A stretch of 64,000 nucleotides of DNA from DAHUYF01 sp963838385 (GTDB taxonomy: Bacteria > Pseudomonadota > Alphaproteobacteria > ATCC43930 > CGMCC-115725): assembly GCA_963838385.1 (NCBI GenBank), contig CAWIRE010000001.1:1860001-1924000 (forward strand). Reading direction: 5' to 3'. A program made the position numbers and the translations under genes. Positions 33,267 through 41,389 of this stretch are shown one piece after another; the stretch's first letter is position 1, and every line of letters starts with the position of its first letter. The notes beneath the pieces were generated by a model that was not told the origin of the DNA, did not search any database, and worked only from the letters and a program-made list of their open reading frames with translations.

Positions 33267-34406
33267 ATGGCGAAGAAAATACTGATCGTCGGCGGCGGGC
33301 TCGCCGGCACCATCGTGGCCAATGGGCTCTGCCGGCAGCTGCGCGAGGAGCTCGGCTCCGGCAGCGTCACCATCACCATGCTGGGCGCATCGCCGACGCA
33401 TATGTACCAGCCGGGACTGCTCTACGTGCCGTTCGGCCGGGTGCGCGAATCCGAGCTCTTTCGCGACCAGCGCAAGGTGCTGGACCGGCGGGTGCCGTAT
33501 TTCGTCGATCCCGCCAAGCATGTCGACGTCGACAAGGGGGTGGTGACCACCGCTTCCGGCAAGAGCCATTCCTACGATTTCCTCGTCCTCGCCACCGGCT
33601 CGCGCATCCGGCCGGACACCGTGCCCGGCATGGCCGAGGGCGCGCACTGGTTCTACGATCTCGACGGCGCGCGCAAGATGCGCGACGCGCTGCAGCAGTT
33701 CCAGGGCGGGCGCATCGTGGTCAACGTCAATGCGCCGCACAAATGCCCGGTCGCACCGCTCGAGATCACCTTCATGCTGCGCGATTTCCTCGCGGCCAAA
33801 GGCGTGCTCGACAAGAGCGAGATCACCTATACCTATCCCATCGGCAGGCTGCACGGGCTCGAGCCGGTGGCGCATTGGACGGTGCCCGAGTTCGAGCGCC
33901 ACGGCATCAAGTCGGAGATCTTCTTCAACACCAAATCGGTCGACCCCAAGGCGAAGACGATCACCTCGGAGGAGGGCGTGACGCTGGGATACGACCTGCT
34001 CGTCACCATCCCGCCGCATACCGGGCAGCAGGTGATCACCGATTCGGATCTGGGCAAGGGCGGCTGGGTCCCGACCGAGCGCAACACGCTGCTGCGCGAG
34101 GGCTCGAACAACGTCTTCGTCGTCGGCGACACCACCAACCTGCCGATCTCCAAGGCGGGCTCGACCGCGCATTTCGAGGCCGACACGGTGGTCGACAATC
34201 TCGCCTCGCTGATCAAGGAGGACCGCTGGGCGCGACATTACGACGGCAAGGTCTTCTGCTTCGTCGAGACCGGCCTCAACACCGGAACCTATGTCTGGTT
34301 CAACTACGCGACGCCGCCCAATCCCGGGCCGCCCTCGCAGATGATCCACTGGTTCAAGCTGGCCTACAACCGGCTCTACTGGCTCTCGGCCCGAGGCCTG
34401 CTGTGA
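33267..34406 (+). CDS. SQR-like FAD-dependent pyridine nucleotide-disulfide oxidoreductase
   Basis: The 379-residue flavoprotein has the FAD motif ILIVGGGLAGTIVANGL, the second dinucleotide region and the late NVFVVGDTTNLPISKAGSTAHFEA segment of sulfide:quinone oxidoreductases. Cys160 in NAPHKCPVAPLE matches a conserved SQR cysteine, but I do not see the other two redox cysteines at the usual places, so it may be an SQR-like protein with another electron donor. It is the last but one gene of the sHdr locus and is paired with a DUF1641 gene. Confidence 0.85.
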   Translation: MAKKILIVGGGLAGTIVANGLCRQLREELGSGSVTITMLGASPTHMYQPGLLYVPFGRVRESELFRDQRKVLDRRVPYFVDPAKHVDVDKGVVTTASGKSHSYDFLVLATGSRIRPDTVPGMAEGAHWFYDLDGARKMRDALQQFQGGRIVVNVNAPHKCPVAPLEITFMLRDFLAAKGVLDKSEITYTYPIGRLHGLEPVAHWTVPEFERHGIKSEIFFNTKSVDPKAKTITSEEGVTLGYDLLVTIPPHTGQQVITDSDLGKGGWVPTERNTLLREGSNNVFVVGDTTNLPISKAGSTAHFEADTVVDNLASLIKEDRWARHYDGKVFCFVETGLNTGTYVWFNYATPPNPGPPSQMIHWFKLAYNRLYWLSARGLL

Positions 34407-34416
34407 GGAGGCGGCC

Positions 34417-34938
34417 ATGACCGACGCAGCGCTTTCCAACCGGCCCGTCGACGAGCTCGAGCGCCTGGCGCAGGCGGCGCGCGAGGCGTTGACCGATTCC
34501 ATGGTCGAGCGCCTCGCCGTGACCGGCGCCAACGCCCTGGCGCTGGTGGACCGGCTCAACGACGAGCGCACCAGCGAGGCGGTGCACGCGCTCCTCGACC
34601 GGCTCGGCGAGCTGCACAAGCTCGGCGCGCTCGACACGCTCTTCGACACGGTGACGCTGCTCCACGCCGCCCGCAACGCCTCCACCGACACCATCGTCGA
34701 GCGGCTCTTCACCTTCGTGGAGCAGATGATCAACACCGTGGGCAACGAGGCGATGGGCACGCTCGCCGACAACACGCGGCAGGCGCTCGACGAGGCGGCC
34801 GAGGAGACCGCGCGGGTGACGCCGCGCGGCGGCATCTTCGCGACGCTGTCGCTGCTCGCGAAGCCCGAGGCGCAGCAGACGCTGATGTTCCTGCTGCGCT
34901 TCGGCGAGAAGCTGCAGCGCCGGACGGTCGGGACCTAG
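34417..34938 (+). CDS. DUF1641 family protein
   Basis: The 173-residue, mostly helical protein has the repetitive pattern of DUF1641 (LDRLGELHKLGALDTLFDTV, HAARNASTDTIVERLFTFVE). DUF1641 proteins are often encoded next to SQR-like flavoproteins, as here (10 nt apart), and may form a complex with them at the membrane; that role is inference. The TAG stop (34936-34938) is the left boundary of the inserted palindromic element. Confidence 0.87.
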   Translation: MTDAALSNRPVDELERLAQAAREALTDSMVERLAVTGANALALVDRLNDERTSEAVHALLDRLGELHKLGALDTLFDTVTLLHAARNASTDTIVERLFTFVEQMINTVGNEAMGTLADNTRQALDEAAEETARVTPRGGIFATLSLLAKPEAQQTLMFLLRFGEKLQRRTVGT

Positions 34939-35218
34939 GAGCCTGTCTGGGAAATGGCATGGGTCTGCGTTGCACGAGGATGGGGCGATGTTAGGAGCGC
35001 GGCCGCAGGCGATACTGGACGCATCGTCAAGGCCGCGCGACGCGGCAGCGCCCCATCCTCGTGCAACCCTCCGGGACATCGGCATTTCGCGTCTGGCGTC
35101 GTCGCTCGTCGCTCACGATGCGCACGGTATCGCTTCGCTCCTCCCCCGGATCAAAGTCCGGGGCAGACGCGAAATGACGATGTCGCAGACCCATGCCATT
35201 TCCCAGACAGGCTCCTAG
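34935..35218. mobile_element. MITE-like palindromic element with 31-bp perfect terminal inverted repeats
   Basis: Terminal repeats of 31 bp at 34939-34969 and 35184-35214 are perfect inverted copies starting GAGCCTGTCTGGGAAATGGC, flanked by CTAG on both sides (34935-34938, 35215-35218), which looks like a 4-bp target duplication. Inside are two more palindromes: 34970-34987 with 35049-35066 (18 bp, perfect) enclosing 34997-35004/35031-35038, and 35075-35095 with 35164-35184 (21 bp, one mismatch) enclosing 35144-35150/35157-35163. There is no transposase gene. CTAG targets are used by IS5-type elements, so a derivative of that family is possible. Confidence 0.8.
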
Positions 35219-36144
35219 CCGCGGCGCCGGCGGCCGGCGGGACGGGCGACATCCGGCACCATCGGCGCGGCCTCGATGCTCGCGAGGAAGGCCTGCTCCG
35301 CCTGGCTGCGGTAGCGGTCGCGGTGGCGCAGGATCTCGAAATCCCGGCGCGGCAGCGGCAGGTCGATGGCGTGCAGCGCGCCGTGGCGCAGGCTCGACTG
35401 CACCACGAGCTCCGAGATCACCGTGGCGCCGCCGCCGCCTTCCACCGCCGAGCGCACCGCCTCGTTCGACGGCAGCTCCAGCACCACCGGCAGGTCGCGC
35501 GGGTCGATGCCCATGGCGCGCGCCGCCGTCTCGAATACCTGCCGCGTGCCGGATCCCGGCTCACGCAGCACCCAGCGCGTGTCGGTCAGCCGTTCCGGCT
35601 CGACCGTCTTGCGGCGGAACCAGGGATGGCTCTGGCCGACGACCAGCACGAGACGGTCGCCGGGGATGCGATGACGCAGCAGCGACGGCTCCTCGATCTC
35701 GCCTTCGATGAAGCCGAGATCGGCGCCGCCGTTGATCATCGCCTGTGCCACCTGGGCGGTGTTGCCGATGGTGAGGTGCAGCTCGATCTGGGGGTGGCTT
35801 TCGCGGAAGCGGTGGAGACGCGGCGGCAGCCAGTAATTGGCGATCGTCTGGCTGGCATGGATGCTGAGGCGGCCGCGCTGCAGGCCGGAGAGCTCCTCGA
35901 GCGCGCGCTCGGCATCGGCCGCACGCTGCAGCACGCCGCGGGCTTCCGTCAACAGAATCCGGCCGGCATCGGTAAGCTGGATGCCGCGGCCGATGCGGTG
36001 AAAGAGCGCCGTGCCATAGCGCTGTTCGAGCGAGGCCACGGCGGCGCTCGCGGCCGATTGCGTCAGGTGAAGCTCACGCGCCGCGCGGGTGACGTGCAGG
36101 TGTTCGGCGACGGCGACGAAAATGCGCAGCTGCTCCAGCGTCAT
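35215..36144 (-). CDS. LysR-family transcriptional regulator (CysB/CbbR-like group)
   Basis: The 309-residue regulator has an N-terminal winged helix (LHVTRAARELHLTQSAASAAV, about residues 17-37) and a LysR substrate-binding domain. It lies 16 nt downstream of the exporter gene on the same strand and probably belongs to the same operon. LysR proteins of this sort next to YeiH exporters often control sulfur metabolism. Its TAG stop lies in the CTAG that bounds the palindromic element on the right. Confidence 0.9.
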   Translation of the reverse strand: MTLEQLRIFVAVAEHLHVTRAARELHLTQSAASAAVASLEQRYGTALFHRIGRGIQLTDAGRILLTEARGVLQRAADAERALEELSGLQRGRLSIHASQTIANYWLPPRLHRFRESHPQIELHLTIGNTAQVAQAMINGGADLGFIEGEIEEPSLLRHRIPGDRLVLVVGQSHPWFRRKTVEPERLTDTRWVLREPGSGTRQVFETAARAMGIDPRDLPVVLELPSNEAVRSAVEGGGGATVISELVVQSSLRHGALHAIDLPLPRRDFEILRHRDRYRSQAEQAFLASIEAAPMVPDVARPAGRRRRG

Positions 36145-36160
36145 CGTAGCCCATGGGCTG

Positions 36161-37237
36161 TCACGCGCCGATGAGCTTTACCAGAAGCAGGCTGAAGCAG
36201 CCAATGAAAAGCCAGGCGCCGGCGCCGAGCAGCAGCGGACGCAACCCCTCGGCCTTGAGCTTGCGCATGTCGGTCTCGAGCCCCATGGCGGCGAGCGCCA
36301 CCGACAGCAGGAAGGTGGTCACCGGCGCGACCATCGCGCGCTGCGCATGCGGCAGCAGATCGAGGCTGTTGAAGCCGATCATGGCGATGAAGCCGATCAC
36401 GAACCAGGGAAAGGGCGCGGCGGCCTTGGTCTCACGGCTTTCGCCGCCGCGTCCCCAGCCGCGCCGGGCGGCGAGCCCGAGCAGAATCACCACCGGCGCC
36501 AGCAGCATGACGCGCGACAGCTTGGCGATGGTGGCGAGCTCGCCCGCCTCCTTGCCGTCCTGGAAGGCCGCCGCCACCACCTGGGCGATCTCGTGGATCG
36601 AGGCGCCCGCCCAGAGGCCGAAGGCGCGAGGGTCGAGATGCAGCAGGCCCGACAGCGCGGGGTAGAGCAGCATGGCGGCCGAGCCGAAGACGGTGACGCA
36701 GGCGACGGCATAGGCCACGTCCTCGTCGGAGCCTTCGGTCACGGTGTTGGCGGCGATGACGGCGGAGGCGCCGCAGATCGAGGTGCCGGCGGCAATGAGC
36801 TCGGCAAGCTTGCGGTCGACGCCGAGACGCCGGCCGAGCCACAGGGTGAAGAGGAAGGTCGCCGCGAGGCTCGCCACCACCACCGCCAGCCCGGCGCCGC
36901 CGACCGCCAGCACCTGGCCGAGGGTCAGCTGCAGCCCCAGCAGCACGATGGCCAAGCGCAGCACCCGCCGCAGCGCGAATTTGACGCCGGCGCGGCAGCG
37001 CGCCGGGGTGCCGATGCCGTTATGCACGATCATTCCCAGGATGATCGACAAGATGAGCGGGCTGAATGCCGCCATATGCGGCAGCCGGTTGATCGCGAAC
37101 CCCACGCCCGCGATGCCGGCGGCAAGCGCGAGCCCCGGCACGATCTCGCGCAGATGACGCGCCATGCCGCCGAGGGCCAAGGGATGCGGCGCGGGTGCGG
37201 CGGTGTCGGCCGCGGCAGTGTCGGAAGTAAGAGCCAT
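36161..37237 (-). CDS. YeiH-type putative sulfate/sulfite exporter
   Basis: This membrane protein of 358 residues has about ten hydrophobic segments and the YeiH/UPF0324 signature regions (SPLILSIILGMIVHN, AAGTSICGASAVIA, GASIHEIAQVVAAAF). Family members are annotated as putative sulfate exporters. ATG 37237 is preferred because GGAG lies 9 nt upstream; ATG 37252 is possible. It follows the sHdr locus, whose end product is sulfite, so export of an oxidised sulfur species is a reasonable but unproved role. Confidence 0.85.
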   Translation of the reverse strand: MALTSDTAAADTAAPAPHPLALGGMARHLREIVPGLALAAGIAGVGFAINRLPHMAAFSPLILSIILGMIVHNGIGTPARCRAGVKFALRRVLRLAIVLLGLQLTLGQVLAVGGAGLAVVVASLAATFLFTLWLGRRLGVDRKLAELIAAGTSICGASAVIAANTVTEGSDEDVAYAVACVTVFGSAAMLLYPALSGLLHLDPRAFGLWAGASIHEIAQVVAAAFQDGKEAGELATIAKLSRVMLLAPVVILLGLAARRGWGRGGESRETKAAAPFPWFVIGFIAMIGFNSLDLLPHAQRAMVAPVTTFLLSVALAAMGLETDMRKLKAEGLRPLLLGAGAWLFIGCFSLLLVKLIGA

Positions 37238-37252
37238 CGTGTCGTTCTCCAT

Positions 37253-37394
37253 GCCTGCCAAGATGGGCCGGAGAGATCGTTCGGTCGAACGAATAGTTCT
37301 GATAATATCAATCGGAATATGTTATCGATCCAGCCCCCGGCGGCCGTGATCCCGTTCGCGGCCTCGAAAAATTCCGCTAAGATGGCGCGAGCCG
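37253..37394. promoter_or_regulatory. Divergent promoter region of yeiH-like and ndh genes
   Basis: The gap contains the inverted repeat CGTTCG-GT-CGAACG (37278-37291) followed by an AT-rich stretch (about 37292-37325, ending in ATATGTTATCGAT) suited to promoters in both directions. The LysR protein encoded downstream of the exporter is a candidate binder. Confidence 0.5.
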
Positions 37395-38780
37395 ATGGCA
37401 AACCATACCGGGGCTTCCGTCATTCGTCCGCCCGAGGCGTCAGGCCCGCAAGCCGGCATCGCCCCGACGAGCGCGCCGCACGAGATCGTCGTGGTCGGCG
37501 GCGGTGCCGGCGGGCTCGAGCTCGCAACGCGGCTCGGCGACACGCTCGGCCGCCGCGGCAGGGCGCGCATCACCCTGGTCGACAAGTCGCGCACGCATCT
37601 CTGGAAGCCGCTGCTGCATGCGGTGGCCGCCGGCAGCATGGACCCGTCCGAGCACGAGCTGAATTATCTCGCCCAGGCGCATTGGCATCACTTCCAATAC
37701 CGCTATGGCGAGCTGGTCGGGCTCGATCGCGCCAACCGCAGGGTGCTCCTCGCCGCCACCTACGACGATGAGGGCCGCGAGATCACGCCGCCGCGCGCGG
37801 TGCCCTACGACACGCTGGTGATCGCCATCGGCAGCATCACCAATGATTTCGGCACGCCCGGCGCCGCCCGCTATGCCGTGCCGCTGGAGACGGCGGAGCA
37901 GGCGGCGCGGTTCAACCGCCGCCTGGTCAACGCCTGCATCCGCGCCCACACCCAGGAGGAGCCGGTGCGGCCGGGACAGCTTCATGTCGCCGTCATCGGC
38001 GCCGGCGCCACCGGCACCGAGCTCGCCGCCGAGCTGCATGAAACGGCACGCCAGGTGGTGGCCTTCGGCCTCGACCGGGTCGACCCCGACAAGGACATCC
38101 GTATCATCCTCATCGAGGCCGCCGACCGCATCCTGCCGGCGCTGCCGCAGCGCATCGCGGAGGCGACGCTGGCGCTGCTCGAGGGGCTCGGCGTCGTCGT
38201 GCGCGCCGGCGCCAAGGTAAGCGAGATAAAGAGCGACGGGGTGGTGCTGGAAGATGGCGAGCTCATCCCCTCGGAGCTGGTGGTGTGGTGCGCCGGGGTG
38301 AAGGCGCCGGACGTGCTGCGGGATCTCGACGGGCTCGAGACCAATCGCATCAATCAGCTGGTGGTGACGCCGACGCTGCAGACGACGCGCGATCCCGACA
38401 TCTTCGCCTTCGGCGATTGCGCCTCCTGTCCGCTGCCGCGCGACGCCGGCACGGTGCCGCCGCGCGCCCAGGCCGCGCACCAGCAGGCCTCGCATCTGCT
38501 GCGCCAACTGCAGCGCCGGCTCGCCGGCACGCCGCTCGAGCCGTTCGTCTATCGCGATTTCGGCTCGCTGGTGTCGCTGGGCGAGTACACCACCGTCGGC
38601 AATCTGATGGGCTTTCTCGTCGGCAAGAACCTGTTCATCGAGGGCTATTTCGCCCGGCTGATGTACCGCTCGCTCTACAAGATGCACGAATACGCGCTGC
38701 ATGGGGCCAGCAAGACCTTCCTCGGCGCGCTGGCCCGCGGCCTCTCGCGCGGCGGCGAGCCGGCGGTGAAGCTGCATTAG
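37395..38780 (+). CDS. ndh: Type II NADH:quinone oxidoreductase (NDH-2)
   Basis: The 461-residue flavoprotein has the FAD motif VVVGGGAGGLELATRLG near residue 33, the NADH-binding VIGAGATGTELAAELH near residue 200, the late FAFGDCASCPLP segment and a C-terminal amphipathic region (LMYRSLYKMHEYALHG) that anchors NDH-2 to the membrane. It oxidises NADH and reduces quinone without proton pumping. It is divergent from the exporter gene and appears to be a single-gene unit. Confidence 0.92.
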   Translation: MANHTGASVIRPPEASGPQAGIAPTSAPHEIVVVGGGAGGLELATRLGDTLGRRGRARITLVDKSRTHLWKPLLHAVAAGSMDPSEHELNYLAQAHWHHFQYRYGELVGLDRANRRVLLAATYDDEGREITPPRAVPYDTLVIAIGSITNDFGTPGAARYAVPLETAEQAARFNRRLVNACIRAHTQEEPVRPGQLHVAVIGAGATGTELAAELHETARQVVAFGLDRVDPDKDIRIILIEAADRILPALPQRIAEATLALLEGLGVVVRAGAKVSEIKSDGVVLEDGELIPSELVVWCAGVKAPDVLRDLDGLETNRINQLVVTPTLQTTRDPDIFAFGDCASCPLPRDAGTVPPRAQAAHQQASHLLRQLQRRLAGTPLEPFVYRDFGSLVSLGEYTTVGNLMGFLVGKNLFIEGYFARLMYRSLYKMHEYALHGASKTFLGALARGLSRGGEPAVKLH

Positions 38781-38962
38781 CGGGCGCCGCCCGCCGCGCA
38801 ATACCGCGCCGCCACGCAAAACACTCTTCGTCCTCGCCGCGCTAGTCGGCACCGCAGCGCAGCATCATCTGCTCCGGCGATGAACCACGCGACTGCCGGC
38901 CGCGCCGACGCGCCACGCGACGCGTTCCCCGCGGCCGCATCCGGAACGGGAAAGGACGAGCA

Positions 38963-39088
38963 ATGCGGCATCTCATCCGATATTTCATGCTGGCGGCGGT
39001 GCTGACGGCGGTCGCTGCGTGCAGCTCCACCGACCCGAAACAGGTGCCGGTCATCAACGGCGTGCCGGTGGACGGCTTCTTCTACTGA
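38963..39088 (+). CDS. 41-residue lipoprotein
   Basis: This short gene encodes a signal sequence (MRHLIRYFMLAAVLTAVAAC) ending in a lipobox (VAAC) followed by only about 21 residues, SSTDPKQVPVINGVPVDGFF and a tyrosine. An AAGGACGAG sequence lies upstream of the ATG. Entericidin-like tiny lipoproteins have this architecture, but I do not recognise the family. The 180 bp before it hold nothing else visible. Confidence 0.7.
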   Translation: MRHLIRYFMLAAVLTAVAACSSTDPKQVPVINGVPVDGFFY

Positions 39089-39146
39089 GGGCCGCCGGAA
39101 GGCGCGGAAGTTCCCGCTGCGCCACCCCCCTGACGCACGGCGCCGC

Positions 39147-39542
39147 CTATTTACCCGTATCGGAGAGCGCGCGTTCCGCAGCCTGTGCAAGAAAGCCGGA
39201 GCGATTGCTGGTCCGGGCGTCGATGCGGCGCAGCAGGTCCTCCGGGAGGGTGACGTTGACGCGCAACACCTTCGTCGAGGGTAGCTCGGCGCGCACCAGG
39301 ATGCGTGCGGCTTCTTTCACCTGCGGATCGCGCGCGATGGCATCGAGATCGCGCGGCGTCGGGATTGCCTCGCCCGCCTCGGCCAACAATTCGAGATGCC
39401 CGCGCAGCCCCTCTTCGGCATTGCGCGCCGCGTCCTGAAGGCTGTTGCCGGCGCTTGCCAGCCCGGGAAGATCCGGGAAGAAGACGCTGTACCCGGAGCG
39501 TTTGCCGCCTTCGACGATCGCTGCAAAATAGACCGTTGTCAT
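39147..39542 (-). CDS. hicB: HicB-family antitoxin
   Basis: The 131-residue antitoxin has the N-terminal HicB domain (YFAAIVEGGKRSGYSVFFPD, LPGLASAGNSLQDAARNAEE) that blocks the toxin and a C-terminal ribbon-helix-helix DNA-binding region (LRVNVTLPEDLLRRIDA then RSGFLAQAAERAL). ATG 39542 overlaps the hicA stop by 4 nt. It should repress its own promoter at the palindrome at 39745-39760. Confidence 0.93.
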   Translation of the reverse strand: MTTVYFAAIVEGGKRSGYSVFFPDLPGLASAGNSLQDAARNAEEGLRGHLELLAEAGEAIPTPRDLDAIARDPQVKEAARILVRAELPSTKVLRVNVTLPEDLLRRIDARTSNRSGFLAQAAERALSDTGK

Positions 39543-39745
39543 CGACCTCGTCCTAGACGGCGCAGCTTCACGCCGGCTTGTTTCTCGATGCTCTTGAGGG
39601 TGCCGATCTTCAGATCCCTCACCGGATGCGGCACAGTCACCAAGCCAGGCTTGGTCGGATGAATGAAGTGATGGTGCGATCCTGTCACGCGTCTCAGCCG
39701 CCAGCCCGCTGCCTCGATGACCGCGATAACGTCCGCGCTCTTCAT
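39539..39745 (-). CDS. hicA: HicA-family mRNA interferase toxin
   Basis: The 68-residue toxin has the double-stranded-RNA-binding-like HicA fold with the catalytic histidine in VTGSHHHFIHP and the conserved LVTVPHPVRDLKIGTLKSI. It is translated ahead of hicB. The start codon lies at the very edge of the operator palindrome, so the transcript leader must be very short or absent unless the promoter lies further upstream. Confidence 0.94.
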   Translation of the reverse strand: MKSADVIAVIEAAGWRLRRVTGSHHHFIHPTKPGLVTVPHPVRDLKIGTLKSIEKQAGVKLRRLGRGR

Positions 39746-39760
39746 GTGTATATATACACA
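39745..39760. promoter_or_regulatory. Perfect 16-bp palindrome, hicAB operator
   Basis: TGTGTATATATACACA is a perfect palindrome at the start of hicA and includes TATA-rich sequence suited to a -10 element. HicB ribbon-helix-helix domains bind short palindromes at their own promoters, so autoregulation is expected. Confidence 0.75.
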
Positions 39761-39865
39761 CTCTCAACAAGCCACAGCCATGAAAAATAGGACGCGCCGG
39801 CCTTAGCCGCCGTACGCGTCCGAAAACGGCGAGACGTGGCCGCTGCCGGCGCTATGATCGCCCCC

Positions 39866-41389
39866 ATGAACCTCGACCGCGCCGCCTGCTACCGCGCCAT
39901 CGCCACCCGCGATGCCCGCTTCGACGGACGGCTCTTCGTCGGCGTCCGCACCACCGGGATCTATTGCCGGCCGATCTGCCCGGCGCGCACGCCCAAGCCG
40001 GAGAATTGCGAGTTCTTCGCCTCGGCGGCGGCGGCGCAGGAAGCCGGCTTCCGGCCCTGCCTGCGCTGCCGGCCGGAGATCTCGCCCGATCTCGCCGCCT
40101 GGCGCGGCACCTCCAACTCGGTGCAGCGCGCGCTCGCGCTCATCGCCGAAGGCGCGCTCGACGGCGAGGGCGACGGCGTCGATGATCTCGCCGCCCGCCT
40201 CGGCCTCGGCGGACGGCAGCTGCGGCGGCTCTTCCGCGAGCATCTCGGCGCCTCGCCCGTCGCGGTGGCGCAGACGCGGCGCGTCCTCTTCGCCAAGCAG
40301 CTGCTGCACGAGACGCGGCTGCCGATGACCGAGGTGGCGCTCGCGTCGGGCTTCGGCAGCGTGCGGCGCTTCAACCACACCTTCAAGCAGCTCTTCGCCC
40401 GCCCGCCCGGCGCGCTCAGGCGCGGCGGCGCGCGCGACGCCGGCGCCGCGGCGGCGGAGATCGCGCTCAGCCTGCCGCACGCGCTGCCTTACGACTGGCC
40501 GGCGATGCTGGCCTTTCTCGCCGCGCGCGCCATTCCCGGCGTCGAGCATGTCGCCGATGGCCGCTATTTCCGCAGCATCGAGCTCGAAGGGGAGCTCGGC
40601 TGGATCGAGGTGGCGCCGCAAAAGCGCGGCGACGCGCTCCGCGCCGTCATCCGCTTTCCCTCGGTCAAGGCGCTTGCCGGCATCGTCGCGCGCATCCGCC
40701 GCGTCTTCGATCTTGCGGCGGATATTCCCGCCATTGCCGCGCATCTGGCGCGCGACGCGCGGCTGAAGCCGCTGATCGCGGCGCGGCCGGGGCTGCGCGT
40801 GCCCGGCGCCTGGGACGGATTCGAGCTGGCGGTGCGCGCCATTCTCGGCCAGCAGATCACCGTCGGCGCCGCGCGCGGGCTGGCCGGAAAGCTGGTCGAG
40901 CGCCATGGCCGGCGATTCGTCCTGGCGGGCGCGCCGGCGGCGCTCAGCCATGTGTTTCCCCGGCCCGAGACGCTGGCCGGCGCCGATCTCGCTTCGCTCG
41001 GCATGCCGCGCGCCCGCGCCGCGGCGCTGGCCGGGCTCGCCGCCACCGTGGCGGCCGATCCCGGCCTCTTCGGCCCGTGCGCCGATCTCGACGCCGCCAT
41101 CGCGCGGCTCAGCGCGCTCGATGGCATTGGCGAATGGACGGCGCAATACATCGCCATGCGCGCGCTGCGCGAGCCCGACGCCTTTCCCGCCGCCGACATC
41201 GGCCTGCTGCGCGCGCTCGCCGACGAGCACGGCAAGCGGCCGAGCCCGGCGGAGCTGCTGCGCCGCGCCGAGGCGTGGCGACCGTGGCGGGCCTATGCGG
41301 CGATCCATCTCTGGGCGGCGGATGCGCAGGTCGCACCCCGCCGCCCGACACGACCACAGGAGGTGCGCGATGTCCGAGCGACGCTCTGA
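39866..41389 (+). CDS. Ada-type methylphosphotriester sensor fused to AlkA-type 3-methyladenine DNA glycosylase
   Basis: The 507-residue protein combines an Ada zinc domain with four cysteines (GIYCRPICPARTP, CLRCRPE), an AraC-type HTH region (about residues 80-185) and an AlkA glycosylase with helix-hairpin-helix (LDGIGEWTAQYIAMRAL) and the catalytic-type aspartate in FPAADIGLLRA. The first part would sense methylated phosphate in DNA and activate transcription; the second would remove 3-methylpurines. ATG 39866 starts at the family N-terminus; ATG 39854 is possible. It overlaps ogt by 20 nt. Confidence 0.92.
   Translation: MNLDRAACYRAIATRDARFDGRLFVGVRTTGIYCRPICPARTPKPENCEFFASAAAAQEAGFRPCLRCRPEISPDLAAWRGTSNSVQRALALIAEGALDGEGDGVDDLAARLGLGGRQLRRLFREHLGASPVAVAQTRRVLFAKQLLHETRLPMTEVALASGFGSVRRFNHTFKQLFARPPGALRRGGARDAGAAAAEIALSLPHALPYDWPAMLAFLAARAIPGVEHVADGRYFRSIELEGELGWIEVAPQKRGDALRAVIRFPSVKALAGIVARIRRVFDLAADIPAIAAHLARDARLKPLIAARPGLRVPGAWDGFELAVRAILGQQITVGAARGLAGKLVERHGRRFVLAGAPAALSHVFPRPETLAGADLASLGMPRARAAALAGLAATVAADPGLFGPCADLDAAIARLSALDGIGEWTAQYIAMRALREPDAFPAADIGLLRALADEHGKRPSPAELLRRAEAWRPWRAYAAIHLWAADAQVAPRRPTRPQEVRDVRATL

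Noticed and set aside
34954..36174. A plus-strand open frame starting inside the palindromic element and running through the LysR gene
   Set aside because: It is antisense to a clear LysR regulator and has no domain features.
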